Shown here piece after piece: positions 1-6,272 of a DNA stretch of 14,309 bases. Made by a program: the position numbers and the translations under genes. Under the pieces are notes generated by a model. The model searched no databases. It had not been told where the DNA came from and saw only the letters and a list, made by a program, of their open reading frames with translations. This DNA comes from an uncultured Faecalibacterium sp. (GTDB taxonomy: Bacteria; Bacillota; Clostridia; Oscillospirales; Ruminococcaceae), in NCBI GenBank assembly GCA_934526125.1, contig CAKSZU010000052.1, positions 1-14,309 of the forward strand, in the 5' to 3' direction. Every line of letters begins with the position of its first letter. The stretch's first letter is position 1.

Positions 1-74
1 TCATCAAGAACTTCAAGAAGTACGAGGGCAACGAGCACGGCAAGGCTCTGGTCTCTGCCGGCCCCCAGCTGTAA
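1..74 (+). CDS. pckA: C-terminal end of probable phosphoenolpyruvate carboxykinase (ATP) (partial)
   Basis: Only the last 23 codons and a TAA stop are inside the window; the first complete codon begins at position 3. The peptide reads IKNFKKYEGNEHGKALVSAG then PQL. An Asn-Phe-x-Lys-Tyr stretch followed by a terminal Ala-Gly-Pro-x-Leu is how many bacterial ATP-dependent PEP carboxykinases end. In that family the enzyme interconverts oxaloacetate plus ATP with PEP, CO2 and ADP in the cytosol, either for gluconeogenesis or, in gut anaerobes, in the CO2-fixing direction. The catalytic and nucleotide-binding motifs lie to the left of the window, so the call rests on the tail alone and could be wrong. 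A strong terminator follows about 40 bp downstream, so this is the last gene of its transcript. Confidence 0.6.
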   Translation, partial: IKNFKKYEGNEHGKALVSAGPQL

Positions 75-114
75 GCTCTGATCCCAGCATTTTTCTTCTG
101 AACTCCATATAAAT

Positions 115-163
115 AAGATCCCCGCCCCGTGTTCATTGACCGAGCACCGGGCGGGGATCTTTT
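115..163 (+). terminator. Rho-independent terminator after the pckA-like gene
   Basis: A perfect 12-bp stem has left arm AGATCCCCGCCC at 116-127 and right arm GGGCGGGGATCT at 149-160. Three more inner pairs (GTG/CAC) close the loop after a C-C mismatch. The right arm is followed by a short T run (160-163). It sits about 40 bp after the TAA at 72-74 and before the next promoter. Confidence 0.9.
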
Positions 164-193
164 GCGTTCCAGCGCGGGTAAACGAAGCGTCGG

Positions 194-222
194 TTGCGTT
201 TTGGAGCCGGGTATGCTATCCT
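194..222 (+). promoter_or_regulatory. Candidate extended -10 promoter for the XRE regulator
   Basis: TTGCGT at 194-199 and TGCTATCCT at 214-222 are separated by 17 bp, counting from the TATCCT hexamer at 217-222. The -35 match is weak, but the TGn extension of the -10 compensates. The predicted start near 229 would leave a leader of only about 15 nt, just enough to hold the AAAGG ribosome site at 229-233. The same TGCTATnCT motif recurs upstream of two other genes in this window. Confidence 0.5.
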
Positions 223-244
223 GTCCTCAAAGGATGTGAACCGT

Positions 245-910
245 ATGAACGCCAAAGATTTCGGGGCCTTTCTGGCCCAGACCCGCAAGGCCTGCGGGCT
301 GACGCAGGCCGACCTGGCCGCACAGCTGCATGTGACCGACAAGGCCGTCAGCCGCTGGGAACGGGGCGTCGGTCTGCCGGACATCAACACGCTGGAACCA
401 CTGGCGGACGCACTGGGCCTGACGCTCTCCGACCTGATGCACTGCCGCGACCCTCAGGAAGCTCCTCTGCCAAACGCCGAACCCACACTGGAAGATTTCC
501 TGACCATGCTCCGCCGTCCGCACAGCATCGACTGGCACTCCGTCCGGGCCGCGTTGCTCTGCCTGAGCATTCTGCTGGCCGTCTGGGGCGTATGCTTCCA
601 CCCCGGTGTTCTTGCCGTTCACTGGCACGGCCTTGGCAATGGAGATTTCCGAGCGGACGGCTGGATGCGGTCTCTCCTGATCTTTCCGCTGCTTCTGGCG
701 CTGGAGTGTTTCTTCCTGAACCTTTGGCGTCTCTTTGAGCAGACCGGATATTTTCGCCACTGGGGCGAGTGGGATGCCGTCCTTACAAATTCGCTGGATC
801 TTCTCTCCCCCGGTGTCCGCCTTGTAAAGTTCGTACTGGATTATTTCTTCTTTTTCTGCTGCGGGCTGACGGTGCCGTTTTGTGAGTTCCTCCTGATCGT
901 GATGAATTGA
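245..910 (+). CDS. XRE-family transcriptional regulator with C-terminal membrane domain
   Basis: This 221-residue protein has an N-terminal Cro/C1-type helix-turn-helix at about residues 5-62. The core reads GLTQADLAAQLHVTDKAVSR, followed by WERGVGLPDINTL, a textbook HTH_3 pattern. After a short linker (65-95) come hydrophobic segments at about 102-118, 142-161 and 194-219, the last very rich in Phe and Cys. The stretch between the first two (AVHWHGLGNGDFRADGW) resembles the His-rich loop of DUF1648/SdpI-type proteins, but this is a resemblance by eye. I start at ATG 245 because AAAGG lies 11 nt upstream; the in-frame codon at 194 falls in the likely promoter. It probably acts as a membrane-tethered DNA-binding regulator; target genes are unknown. 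It stands alone between two terminators. The HTH call is firm and the membrane-domain role is inferred. Confidence 0.87.
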   Translation: MNAKDFGAFLAQTRKACGLTQADLAAQLHVTDKAVSRWERGVGLPDINTLEPLADALGLTLSDLMHCRDPQEAPLPNAEPTLEDFLTMLRRPHSIDWHSVRAALLCLSILLAVWGVCFHPGVLAVHWHGLGNGDFRADGWMRSLLIFPLLLALECFFLNLWRLFEQTGYFRHWGEWDAVLTNSLDLLSPGVRLVKFVLDYFFFFCCGLTVPFCEFLLIVMN

Positions 911-923
911 TCTTCCAGATACA

Positions 924-962
924 AAATGAGCCTTTGCGCTTTCTGCAAAGGCTCATTTCTTA
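924..962 (+). terminator. Terminator after the XRE regulator
   Basis: A perfect 14-bp stem, AAATGAGCCTTTGC (924-937) with GCAAAGGCTCATTT (945-958), has a 7-nt loop and ends in a T-rich tail (956-961). It lies 14 bp after the TGA of the XRE gene. The A-rich left flank means it may also work from the other strand, but no - strand gene reads into it. Confidence 0.92.
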
Positions 963-1142
963 TTGCATTCTGTCGGATTTTATGTTACTCTATCATTGCT
1001 GCTCAACAGCAGCAGGCACTGTGCTGTAAAATGCAGGTGGTCAAGCTCCCTCCCGGTGTCAAGTCCGGAGGAGTTCAATTTTTTGTCATCCTCCGGACGG
1101 TACGAATGTTTTTACATCAACGGCCCAAAGGAGGAGTCCATT
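963..1142 (+). promoter_or_regulatory. Structured leader of the small membrane peptide
   Basis: This 180-bp stretch between the XRE terminator and the small ORF holds two clear hairpins. One is TGCTGCT (997-1003), loop CAAC, AGCAGCA (1008-1014). The other is a perfect 10-bp stem GTCCGGAGGA (1063-1072) with TCCTCCGGAC (1089-1098). A weak -10 candidate TATCAT lies at 991-996 without a good -35, so the transcription start is uncertain. The CCTCC in the second stem (1090-1094) is also complementary to the true ribosome site GGAGG at 1130-1134, so the leader could switch between exposing and hiding that site. Confidence 0.55.
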
Positions 1143-1289
1143 ATGGATGTGTTGAATATTGTTTTTAGTGTGCTGAATCTTCTGGCTACGGTCATCATCG
1201 GTGTCATTCAGGTGACATGGATGATCTCCAAGGATGTCTTTCGAGACAGACCCCGCGCAAAACATTATTCCTGCAACAAAAAAGATTGA
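1143..1289 (+). CDS. 48-residue single-span membrane peptide, candidate type I toxin
   Basis: The start is ATG 1143, set by a very strong AAAGGAGG (1127-1134) with 8 nt spacing. The peptide has one hydrophobic span at about residues 4-28 (LNIVFSVLNLLATVIIGVIQ). A short polar and basic tail follows, containing KDVFRDRPRAKHYSCNKKD. I do not recognise the family by sequence. Size, single span, charged tail and structured leader fit the small membrane toxins of Firmicute type I toxin-antitoxin modules (TxpA, BsrG, Fst type). The stop codon lies within a bidirectional terminator, and a consensus promoter on the opposite strand at 1387-1415 would make an RNA antisense to its 3' end. Alternatives are a holin-like remnant or an ordinary small membrane protein. 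That it is translated is likely; toxicity is inference. Confidence 0.65.
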   Translation: MDVLNIVFSVLNLLATVIIGVIQVTWMISKDVFRDRPRAKHYSCNKKD

Positions 1290-1328
1290 CCGCCAAAATG
1301 CTTCCCCAAGCAACGGTCAATCTTTTTT
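1278..1328. terminator. Bidirectional terminator shared by the small peptide mRNA and a convergent antisense RNA
   Basis: A perfect 15-bp inverted repeat has AAAAAAGATTGACCG at 1278-1292 and CGGTCAATCTTTTTT at 1314-1328. The loop holds a second nested stem, TGCTT/AAGCA around CCCC (1299-1312). Six A's on the left and six T's on the right give a U run for transcripts arriving from either side. The TGA stop of the 48-residue ORF (1287-1289) is inside the left arm. Confidence 0.92.
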
Positions 1329-1380
1329 GACTAGTACACCGGTAAGGAGCTGACCATGTTACAGCCAGTGCCTTTCCTTT
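1278..1380 (-). ncRNA. Predicted antisense RNA, candidate antitoxin of a type I module
   Basis: The - strand promoter at 1387-1415 should start near 1380. The next terminator it meets is the shared hairpin at 1278-1328, giving an RNA of about 100 nt. No convincing protein is encoded on this strand here. About 50 nt at its 3' end would be fully complementary to the 3' end of the small-peptide mRNA, including the stop codon region. It also contains CTCCTT (opposite 1344-1349), complementary to AAGGAG in the peptide's ribosome site, although a 6-nt match could be chance. Existence and function are predictions from promoter and terminator geometry. Confidence 0.55.
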
Positions 1381-1386
1381 GATTTT

Positions 1387-1415
1387 AGTATAGTAGCATC
1401 GCGGCTTTTTGTCAA
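1387..1415 (-). promoter_or_regulatory. Consensus sigma-A promoter for the antisense RNA
   Basis: Read on the - strand it is TTGACA (1415-1410), 17 bp, TATACT (1392-1387): a 6/6 -35 and a 5/6 -10 at ideal spacing, the best -35 seen in the window. It lies just past the putP terminator (1431-1460), so it drives nothing but the short stretch down to the bidirectional terminator at 1278-1328. Confidence 0.85.
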
Positions 1416-1430
1416 GATGCTGCTGCAATC

Positions 1431-1460
1431 AAAACGCCTGCCGAAAACTCCGGCAGGCGC
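1431..1460 (-). terminator. Terminator of the putP-like gene
   Basis: A perfect 9-bp stem, CGCCTGCCG (1435-1443) with CGGCAGGCG (1451-1459), extends by one further pair toward the gene side. On the - strand it is followed by TTTT (1434-1431). It lies about 20 bp beyond the putP-like stop codon. Confidence 0.88.
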
Positions 1461-1478
1461 TTCTTTGTCTTTTCCTCT

Positions 1479-2996
1479 TTACTTCGCTGCCTCGAACTCG
1501 GCTTCGATCTCGGCGGAGGGAGCCGGGGTGACCAGGCTGACCACGACGCAGACGATGAGCGAAGTCAGGAAGGCGGGCAGCAGCTCATAGATGCCGAACA
1601 CGCCGCCCAGCGGGCTGATGAGGTACTTCCAGACAAAGACCATCAGGCCGCCGGAGAGCATTCCGGCCAGCGCGCCCTGCCAGTTGCAGCGCTTCCAGAA
1701 CAGGGCGCAGAGCACCACGGCACCGAACGCGCCGCCAAAACCGGCCCAGGCAAAGCTGACGATGCCGAACACGCTGGAGTCCGGGTCGCGGGCCAGCACC
1801 ACGCCCACCACGCTGACGCAGACGATGGTCAGGCGGGCGGCGAACAGGCTCTGCCGCTCGCTGAGCTTGAGGTGGGCGAACTCCTGCAGGATGTTCTGGG
1901 AGACGCTGGAAGCCGCTGCCAGCATCTGGCTGTCGGCCGTGGACATGGTGGCGGCCAGGATACCGGCCAGGATCAGGCCCGCCAGAACGGAGGCCAGGAT
2001 GCCATGGCTGCTGATGAGGCTGGCGATCCGGACGATCAGCGTCTCACTGGACGAGCCGCTCAGGAATTCCAGCGCACCGGCCTTCGTCATGCCCAGGCCC
2101 ACCATGCCGATGACGATGGAGGCTGTCATGGCGATGACCACCCACACCGAGGCGATGCGGCGGCTGAGTACCAGCTTCTTTTCGTCCTCGATGGCCATGA
2201 AGCGGAGCAGGATGTGGGGCATCCCGAAGTAGCCGAGGCCCCATGCCATGGTGGAGACGATGTCCAGCAGGCTGTACGAGGTGGCCGTGCCGGTGGCGGC
2301 ATCGTGGCTTGCCATCATGGTCAGATAGCCGCTCAGGCTCTGCGCGTTGGCCACCACGGCGTCCCAGCCGCCGGCCGCGCCGATGCCGTAGGTCAGCACG
2401 GCGATCAGGGCCAGCGTCATCACGACGGACTGGATCAGGTCGGTAGTGGTGACGGCCCGGAAGCCGCCCAGGATGGTATAGCCCACGATGACCAGAGCCG
2501 AGACGATCATGGCCGCCATGTAATCCACCCCGAACAGGCTGTGGAACAGCTTGCCGCAGGCCGCGAAGCCGGAGGCCGTATACGGGATAAAGAACACGAT
2601 GATGATCACGGCACCCAGCGCGTTGAGCAGGTTGCGCTGATCATGAAAGCGCAGGGACAAGAACTGCGGCACCGTGATGGCATCCAGATTGGCCGAATAC
2701 CGCCGCAGCCGCCGGGCCACGATGAGCCAGTTGAGCCAGGTGCCCACGGCCAGGCCGATGGCTGTCCACCCGGGCGAAGCGATGCCGCTCAGGTAGGCAA
2801 GGCCCGGCAGGCCCATCAGCAGCCAGCTGGACATATCACTGGCCTCGGCGCTCATGGCCGTGACCAGCGGGCCCATTTTCCGGCCGCCAAGGTAAAAGTC
2901 GGTGCTGTCGTTGTTGGATTTGCTGTAGGCGAACCCCACGAACAGCATTGCCACCAGATAGACGACGATGGTGGCAATGATACAGATGTTGCTCAT
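1479..2996 (-). CDS. putP: Sodium/proline symporter (solute:sodium symporter family)
   Basis: This 505-residue multi-span protein has full length for PutP. Near the N terminus EASDMSSWLLMGLPG (51-65) matches the PutP signature containing the Na+-binding Asp (D54 here, Asp55 in E. coli by alignment from memory). GYTILGGFRAVTTTDLIQS (about 172-190) is the second SSS-family signature. LAATMSTADSQMLAAASS (347-364) carries the Ser-Thr pair (S352, T353) that forms the conserved Na2 site in this fold. About 12-13 membrane segments are visible. It should import L-proline with Na+ across the cytoplasmic membrane. The start ATG has GGAGG (3006-3010) 9 nt upstream. It is monocistronic, with its own terminator and a likely promoter at 3040-3069. 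Other SSS substrates cannot be excluded, but the PutP-type motifs are close. Confidence 0.93.
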   Translation of the reverse strand: MSNICIIATIVVYLVAMLFVGFAYSKSNNDSTDFYLGGRKMGPLVTAMSAEASDMSSWLLMGLPGLAYLSGIASPGWTAIGLAVGTWLNWLIVARRLRRYSANLDAITVPQFLSLRFHDQRNLLNALGAVIIIVFFIPYTASGFAACGKLFHSLFGVDYMAAMIVSALVIVGYTILGGFRAVTTTDLIQSVVMTLALIAVLTYGIGAAGGWDAVVANAQSLSGYLTMMASHDAATGTATSYSLLDIVSTMAWGLGYFGMPHILLRFMAIEDEKKLVLSRRIASVWVVIAMTASIVIGMVGLGMTKAGALEFLSGSSSETLIVRIASLISSHGILASVLAGLILAGILAATMSTADSQMLAAASSVSQNILQEFAHLKLSERQSLFAARLTIVCVSVVGVVLARDPDSSVFGIVSFAWAGFGGAFGAVVLCALFWKRCNWQGALAGMLSGGLMVFVWKYLISPLGGVFGIYELLPAFLTSLIVCVVVSLVTPAPSAEIEAEFEAAK

Positions 2997-3039
2997 AATT
3001 CCTTTCCTCCTCTACTTTCCCACATGGAAGGATGTTTTT

Positions 3040-3069
3040 ATTTTACCACAGTAAAGCATCAAAGTGCAA
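3040..3069 (-). promoter_or_regulatory. Candidate promoter of the putP-like gene
   Basis: On the - strand, TTGCAC (3069-3064), an 18-bp spacer and TAAAAT (3045-3040) precede a leader of about 35 nt. The -10 is good (5/6) and the -35 matches only TTG. The region between it and the gtrA-like terminator (3070-3137) is A-rich to C-rich sequence in which I see nothing else. Confidence 0.45.
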
Positions 3070-3134
3070 TAGAAATGAAAAAGATTCAGCCTATCCTTCA
3101 AAAAAATCGTTCTCCGGCCCCAAAATTCCCCCAA

Positions 3135-3178
3135 AACGACAACAGACAGTCCGGCGCGAAGGGCACCGGGCTGTCTGT
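3135..3178 (-). terminator. Terminator of the GH3-gtrA unit
   Basis: Arms ACAGACAGTCCGG (3142-3154) and CCGGGCTGTCTGT (3166-3178) form a 13-bp stem with one C-A mismatch when read on the - strand. It is followed by TTGTCGTTTT (3141-3132). The T run is interrupted, so termination may be incomplete. It lies about 45 bp after the gtrA-like stop codon. Confidence 0.75.
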
Positions 3179-3221
3179 CAGATGGAGAAAAATGAAAATG
3201 AGGAAGATCGCTGTGAAACCG

Positions 3222-3776
3222 TCAGTTCCGGGCCGCCTCCCCCTCGGGGAAGATGACCTTGTTGACGAAGAAGAAGATGACCATGGAGATGCCGCCGTTC
3301 AGGACGGTGGTGCCGATGTTATAGATCCAGTCCGGCACCAGCAGACCGGCCACCGCCACCCAGATGCAGTTGATGGAGTTGACGATGCAGGTGATGAGGC
3401 AGAAGGCCAGCACATACCAGCCGATCTGCTTTGCCAGGTTGCCCTTGCTGCGGAACACGAAATTGCGCTGGATGGGGAAATTGATGCACTCGCCGAGGAT
3501 CATGGCGACCATGTAGGCGCAGAAGTAGGGCAGGCCGCCGTGGGCGGCATCGTAGCCCAGGATGTTCCACTTAAAGGTCTCGCCGAACAGGGTGATGTCG
3601 ATGCCTGGCCAGCCGAAATCCACCACCGGCAGGCTGCGGAAGGCTGCCGGCAGGAACTGCAGCAGCAGGTACTTGAACACGGTGATGAGGTTGGACACGA
3701 TGACGAACAGGCCGCCCTCCCGCACCCACTTGGCGGCGGCCGGGTGCTTTGCCGCGAAATTGTTCCAGAGATTCAT
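3222..3776 (-). CDS. GtrA-like membrane protein
   Basis: This 184-residue protein has about four hydrophobic segments, near residues 20-41, 85-101, 118-140 and 148-172. The GtrA-family hallmarks are present: an N-terminal VREGGLFVIVSN, a central FPIQRNFVFRS (the Arg/Phe turn after the second span) and an ending FFFVNKVIFP. GtrA proteins are thought to move polyprenyl-phosphate-linked sugars across the membrane. The family typically spans 120-150 residues; this one has an insert at about 40-80 (FRSLPVVDFGW, then FKWNILGYDAAHGGLPYFC). The ribosome site AAAGGGA overlaps the stop codon of the upstream GH3 gene and the intercistronic gap is 15 bp, so translation is probably coupled. No glycosyltransferase partner is visible in this window, which makes its substrate unknown. 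Confidence 0.87.
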   Translation of the reverse strand: MNLWNNFAAKHPAAAKWVREGGLFVIVSNLITVFKYLLLQFLPAAFRSLPVVDFGWPGIDITLFGETFKWNILGYDAAHGGLPYFCAYMVAMILGECINFPIQRNFVFRSKGNLAKQIGWYVLAFCLITCIVNSINCIWVAVAGLLVPDWIYNIGTTVLNGGISMVIFFFVNKVIFPEGEAARN

Positions 3777-3784
3777 AGGCTTTG

Positions 3785-3792
3785 TTCCCTTT
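3785..3792 (-). promoter_or_regulatory. Ribosome site of the gtrA-like gene, overlapping the upstream stop codon
   Basis: GAAAGGGA on the - strand (3792-3785) shares a base with the TGA of the GH3 gene (3794-3792) and lies 8 nt before the ATG at 3776. Ribosomes finishing the GH3 enzyme would pass directly onto this site. Confidence 0.7.
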
Positions 3793-6209
3793 CAGCTGTT
3801 TTTCAGGCGCTTTTCCATCCGGCCGTTGAGGATGACATTCTTCACGGCCTCCCAGATCACCCGCAGCAGGCCGATGATCCAGAAGCCCTGTGCCTCCATG
3901 ACGATGCCGTCCACCATGCCCATGCTGATGGCCCCGTTGGTCATTTTGGCCAGCGCCCGCAGCGGCATATTGTACTGGAACAGGATGTTCAGGTCCGGTT
4001 TTCCCCGCCGGATGCTGGTCTTCAGCAGGAACCCCAGCACGGCGGCCACCAGCCAGCCCAGCGGGCTGCGGCCGTGGCTCAGCTCGCCCAGGGTGATGTT
4101 CCGGTCGATGCGGACCCGGTTCTCCGGGATGGGACGGCCCAGCAGGGCAGCGAACTCGGCATCCGTCACGGCCGTGACCTCGCCGGTCCGGTAATGGGGC
4201 AGGTCGGCCCCGGCATAGGGGTCGGCTGCCCCGGTCCCTTCTACGATGACCTCAGCCGTCAGGCGGATGTCGGCGCTGGAAGCGCCCACCCGCAGCTGGT
4301 AGCGGCCGCCCTCGACCTCCCACCGGTCGGTCTTCATGTTCCAGTAGCGGAAGGCCTTGTCGTCCAGCGGGATGGTGACGGTCCGGCTCTCTCCGGCTTC
4401 CAGATGGACCCGGGCAAAACCCTTCAGCTCCTGTTCCGGGCGGAACACTTCCGCGTCCGGCTTTGCCACATAGAGCTGCACGATCTCGTCTCCGGCGCAG
4501 GAACCGGTGTTGGTCACGGTCAGGGTGACCCCCTCTGCCGTGGCCGCGAGATCGCTGTACGCAAAGCTCGTATAGCTCAGGCCGTAGCCAAAGGGGAAGG
4601 CCACCGGCTTATGGGCGGTCTGGTAATAGCGGTAGCCCACATACAGGCCCTCGCGGTATTCCACCGTGCGGCCCTCACCCCCGAAGTGATCCTTTGCCGG
4701 GGTGTCCTCGTAGGAGCCGACCCAGGTCTCGGCCAGCTTGCCGCCGGGGCAGACGGCCCCGGTGAGTACATCCACCAGCGCCCCGGCACCGGCCTGCCCG
4801 CCCAGACAGCCGTACACCAGCGCACGGCAATCCTCCAGCCACGGGGTCTCCAGCGAGGAGCCCGCGCTCAGCAGCACCACCACGTTGGGGTTGGCCTCTT
4901 TTACGGCCCGGAGCAGGGCCAGCTGGTTTTCGGCCAGCTTCATGTCCGCCCGGTCCAGACCTTCGCTCTCCTTGATCTCGTCCAGCCCCAGGAACACCAG
5001 CACCGTGTCGGCATTCTTCGCCAGCACCACGGCTTCGGCCTGCAGAGCTTCGTCCGGGCGGCCCTGACGGTCAAAGCCCTGGGCGTAGCCGATGTTTTCC
5101 AGGTCGCACTCCTCCAGCCGTTTGAGGAAGGAATCCACCCGGATGGAGTTGACAGCACTGGAGCCTGCCCCCTGATACCGGGGCGTCCGGGCAAAGTCGC
5201 CGATGACAGCGATCTTCTCCCCTGCCTTCAGGGGCAGCAGGCTGCCCTCGTTCTTCAGCAGCACGACGCTCTCGGCGGCGGCGCGGCGGGCCAGCGCATG
5301 GTGGGCGTCGGCATCAAAGGTCTTGGGAGCCTTTGCCGCGGCGGCACCCGCCGTCCCAATGAGTTCCAGCAGCTCGTCCAGCCGGGCGTCCACATCGGAC
5401 TCGGTGATCTTTCCGCTCTCCACGGCCTTCCTCAGCTCCCGGATGGAGTCATCCCCCGGGAAAGGCATTTCCAGCGTGGAGCCGTTCTTCACACCCAGGG
5501 CGTGGTCGTTGGAACCGCCCCAGTCGGTGACCACCGCCCCATCGAAGCCCCAGTCCTTCCGCAGGATATCCAGTAACAGGTGGGGGTTCTCGTTGGCGTA
5601 GGTGCCGTTGATGAGGTTGTAGGAGGACATGATGCTCTTCGGATGAGCCTCACTGACCACGATCTCGAAGCCGGTCAGATAGATCTCCCGCAGGGTGCGC
5701 TCGTCCACCACCGAGTCGCTGGCCATCCGGCGCAGCTCCTGGCTGTTGACGGCGAAATGCTTGGGGCAGGCGGAGATGCCGTTTTTCTGGATGCCGCGGA
5801 CATAGCCCGCCGCCATCTTGCCCGACAGATAGGGGTCCTCGGAGAAATACTCGAAGTTGCGGCCGCACAGAGGGCTGCGCTTGATGTTCAGGCCCGGGCC
5901 CAGCAGCACCGCCACATCCTGCGCCGCGGCCTCCTCGCCCAGAGCCTCGCCGATCTCCTCGCCCAGAGCGGGGTCCCAGCTGTTGGCCACGGTGGCGGAC
6001 GTGGGGAAGCAGGTGGCGGGGACGCTGGGGTTCAGGCCCAGATGGTCCGCCGCACCGGCCTGCTTGCGCACACCGTTGGGGCCGTCCGACAGGGTGATGG
6101 ACGGGATTCCCTTGCCCGGCAGGGCCCGGGTGTCGAACACCGTCCCGCCGCTCAGCAGAGCACATTTCTGCTCCAGATTCAGTTTTTGGATGATGTCAGT
6201 GTGTTTCAT
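3792..6209 (-). CDS. Cytosolic glycoside hydrolase family 3 beta-glucosidase-like enzyme with C-terminal tail
   Basis: This 805-residue protein has the usual GH3 domain order and no signal peptide, so it should act in the cytosol on imported beta-glycosides. The N-terminal barrel covers about 1-285: SDGPNGVR (D42), GRNFEYFSEDP (R117), CPKHFAVN (K150-H151) and GAVVTDWGGSND with nucleophile D229. The alpha/beta sandwich covers about 310-500, with the acid/base candidate E416 in KESEGLDR. A fibronectin-III-like domain follows (about 563-635). Residues 655-805 form a tail with a hydrophobic helix, SPLGWLVAAVLGFLLK (715-730), and a second apolar stretch, AQGFWIIGLLRVIWEAV (773-789), which may touch the membrane. 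AGGAG 8-11 nt upstream supports the start. It lies 84 bp after the larger GH3 gene with a terminator between them, and it is coupled to the gtrA-like gene. The exact glycoside is not readable from sequence. Confidence 0.93.
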   Translation of the reverse strand: MKHTDIIQKLNLEQKCALLSGGTVFDTRALPGKGIPSITLSDGPNGVRKQAGAADHLGLNPSVPATCFPTSATVANSWDPALGEEIGEALGEEAAAQDVAVLLGPGLNIKRSPLCGRNFEYFSEDPYLSGKMAAGYVRGIQKNGISACPKHFAVNSQELRRMASDSVVDERTLREIYLTGFEIVVSEAHPKSIMSSYNLINGTYANENPHLLLDILRKDWGFDGAVVTDWGGSNDHALGVKNGSTLEMPFPGDDSIRELRKAVESGKITESDVDARLDELLELIGTAGAAAAKAPKTFDADAHHALARRAAAESVVLLKNEGSLLPLKAGEKIAVIGDFARTPRYQGAGSSAVNSIRVDSFLKRLEECDLENIGYAQGFDRQGRPDEALQAEAVVLAKNADTVLVFLGLDEIKESEGLDRADMKLAENQLALLRAVKEANPNVVVLLSAGSSLETPWLEDCRALVYGCLGGQAGAGALVDVLTGAVCPGGKLAETWVGSYEDTPAKDHFGGEGRTVEYREGLYVGYRYYQTAHKPVAFPFGYGLSYTSFAYSDLAATAEGVTLTVTNTGSCAGDEIVQLYVAKPDAEVFRPEQELKGFARVHLEAGESRTVTIPLDDKAFRYWNMKTDRWEVEGGRYQLRVGASSADIRLTAEVIVEGTGAADPYAGADLPHYRTGEVTAVTDAEFAALLGRPIPENRVRIDRNITLGELSHGRSPLGWLVAAVLGFLLKTSIRRGKPDLNILFQYNMPLRALAKMTNGAISMGMVDGIVMEAQGFWIIGLLRVIWEAVKNVILNGRMEKRLKNS

Positions 6210-6238
6210 TTGCTCTGCTCCTGCTCTTGCACTGCCCG

Positions 6239-6272
6239 CAAAAAGGGGCGGACGGTTGCCCGCCGCCCCTTC
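6239..6272 (-). terminator. Internal terminator between the two GH3 genes
   Basis: A 9-bp stem, AAGGGGCGG (6243-6251) with CCGCCCCTT (6263-6271), is continued by CGG/CCG around a bulged A. On the - strand it is followed by TTTTT (6245-6241 region). Only about 30 bp separate it from the start codon of the downstream GH3 gene and no promoter fits there. The downstream pair is therefore probably expressed by partial read-through. Confidence 0.85.

Noticed and set aside
963..1142. In-frame extension of the 48-residue peptide back to a TTG at 963
   Set aside because: The extra 60 residues would be read through two hairpins, lack a ribosome site, and are unlike the downstream peptide; ATG 1143 has an optimal ribosome site.
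1872..5576. A 1234-codon open frame on the + strand, opposite putP, gtrA-like and GH3 genes
   Set aside because: It runs antisense across several well-supported genes and their intergenic spaces, its translation is low-complexity (His, Gln, Asp, Gly rich) with no domain, and it has no ribosome site. It is a shadow of the GC-rich third positions of the genes on the other strand.
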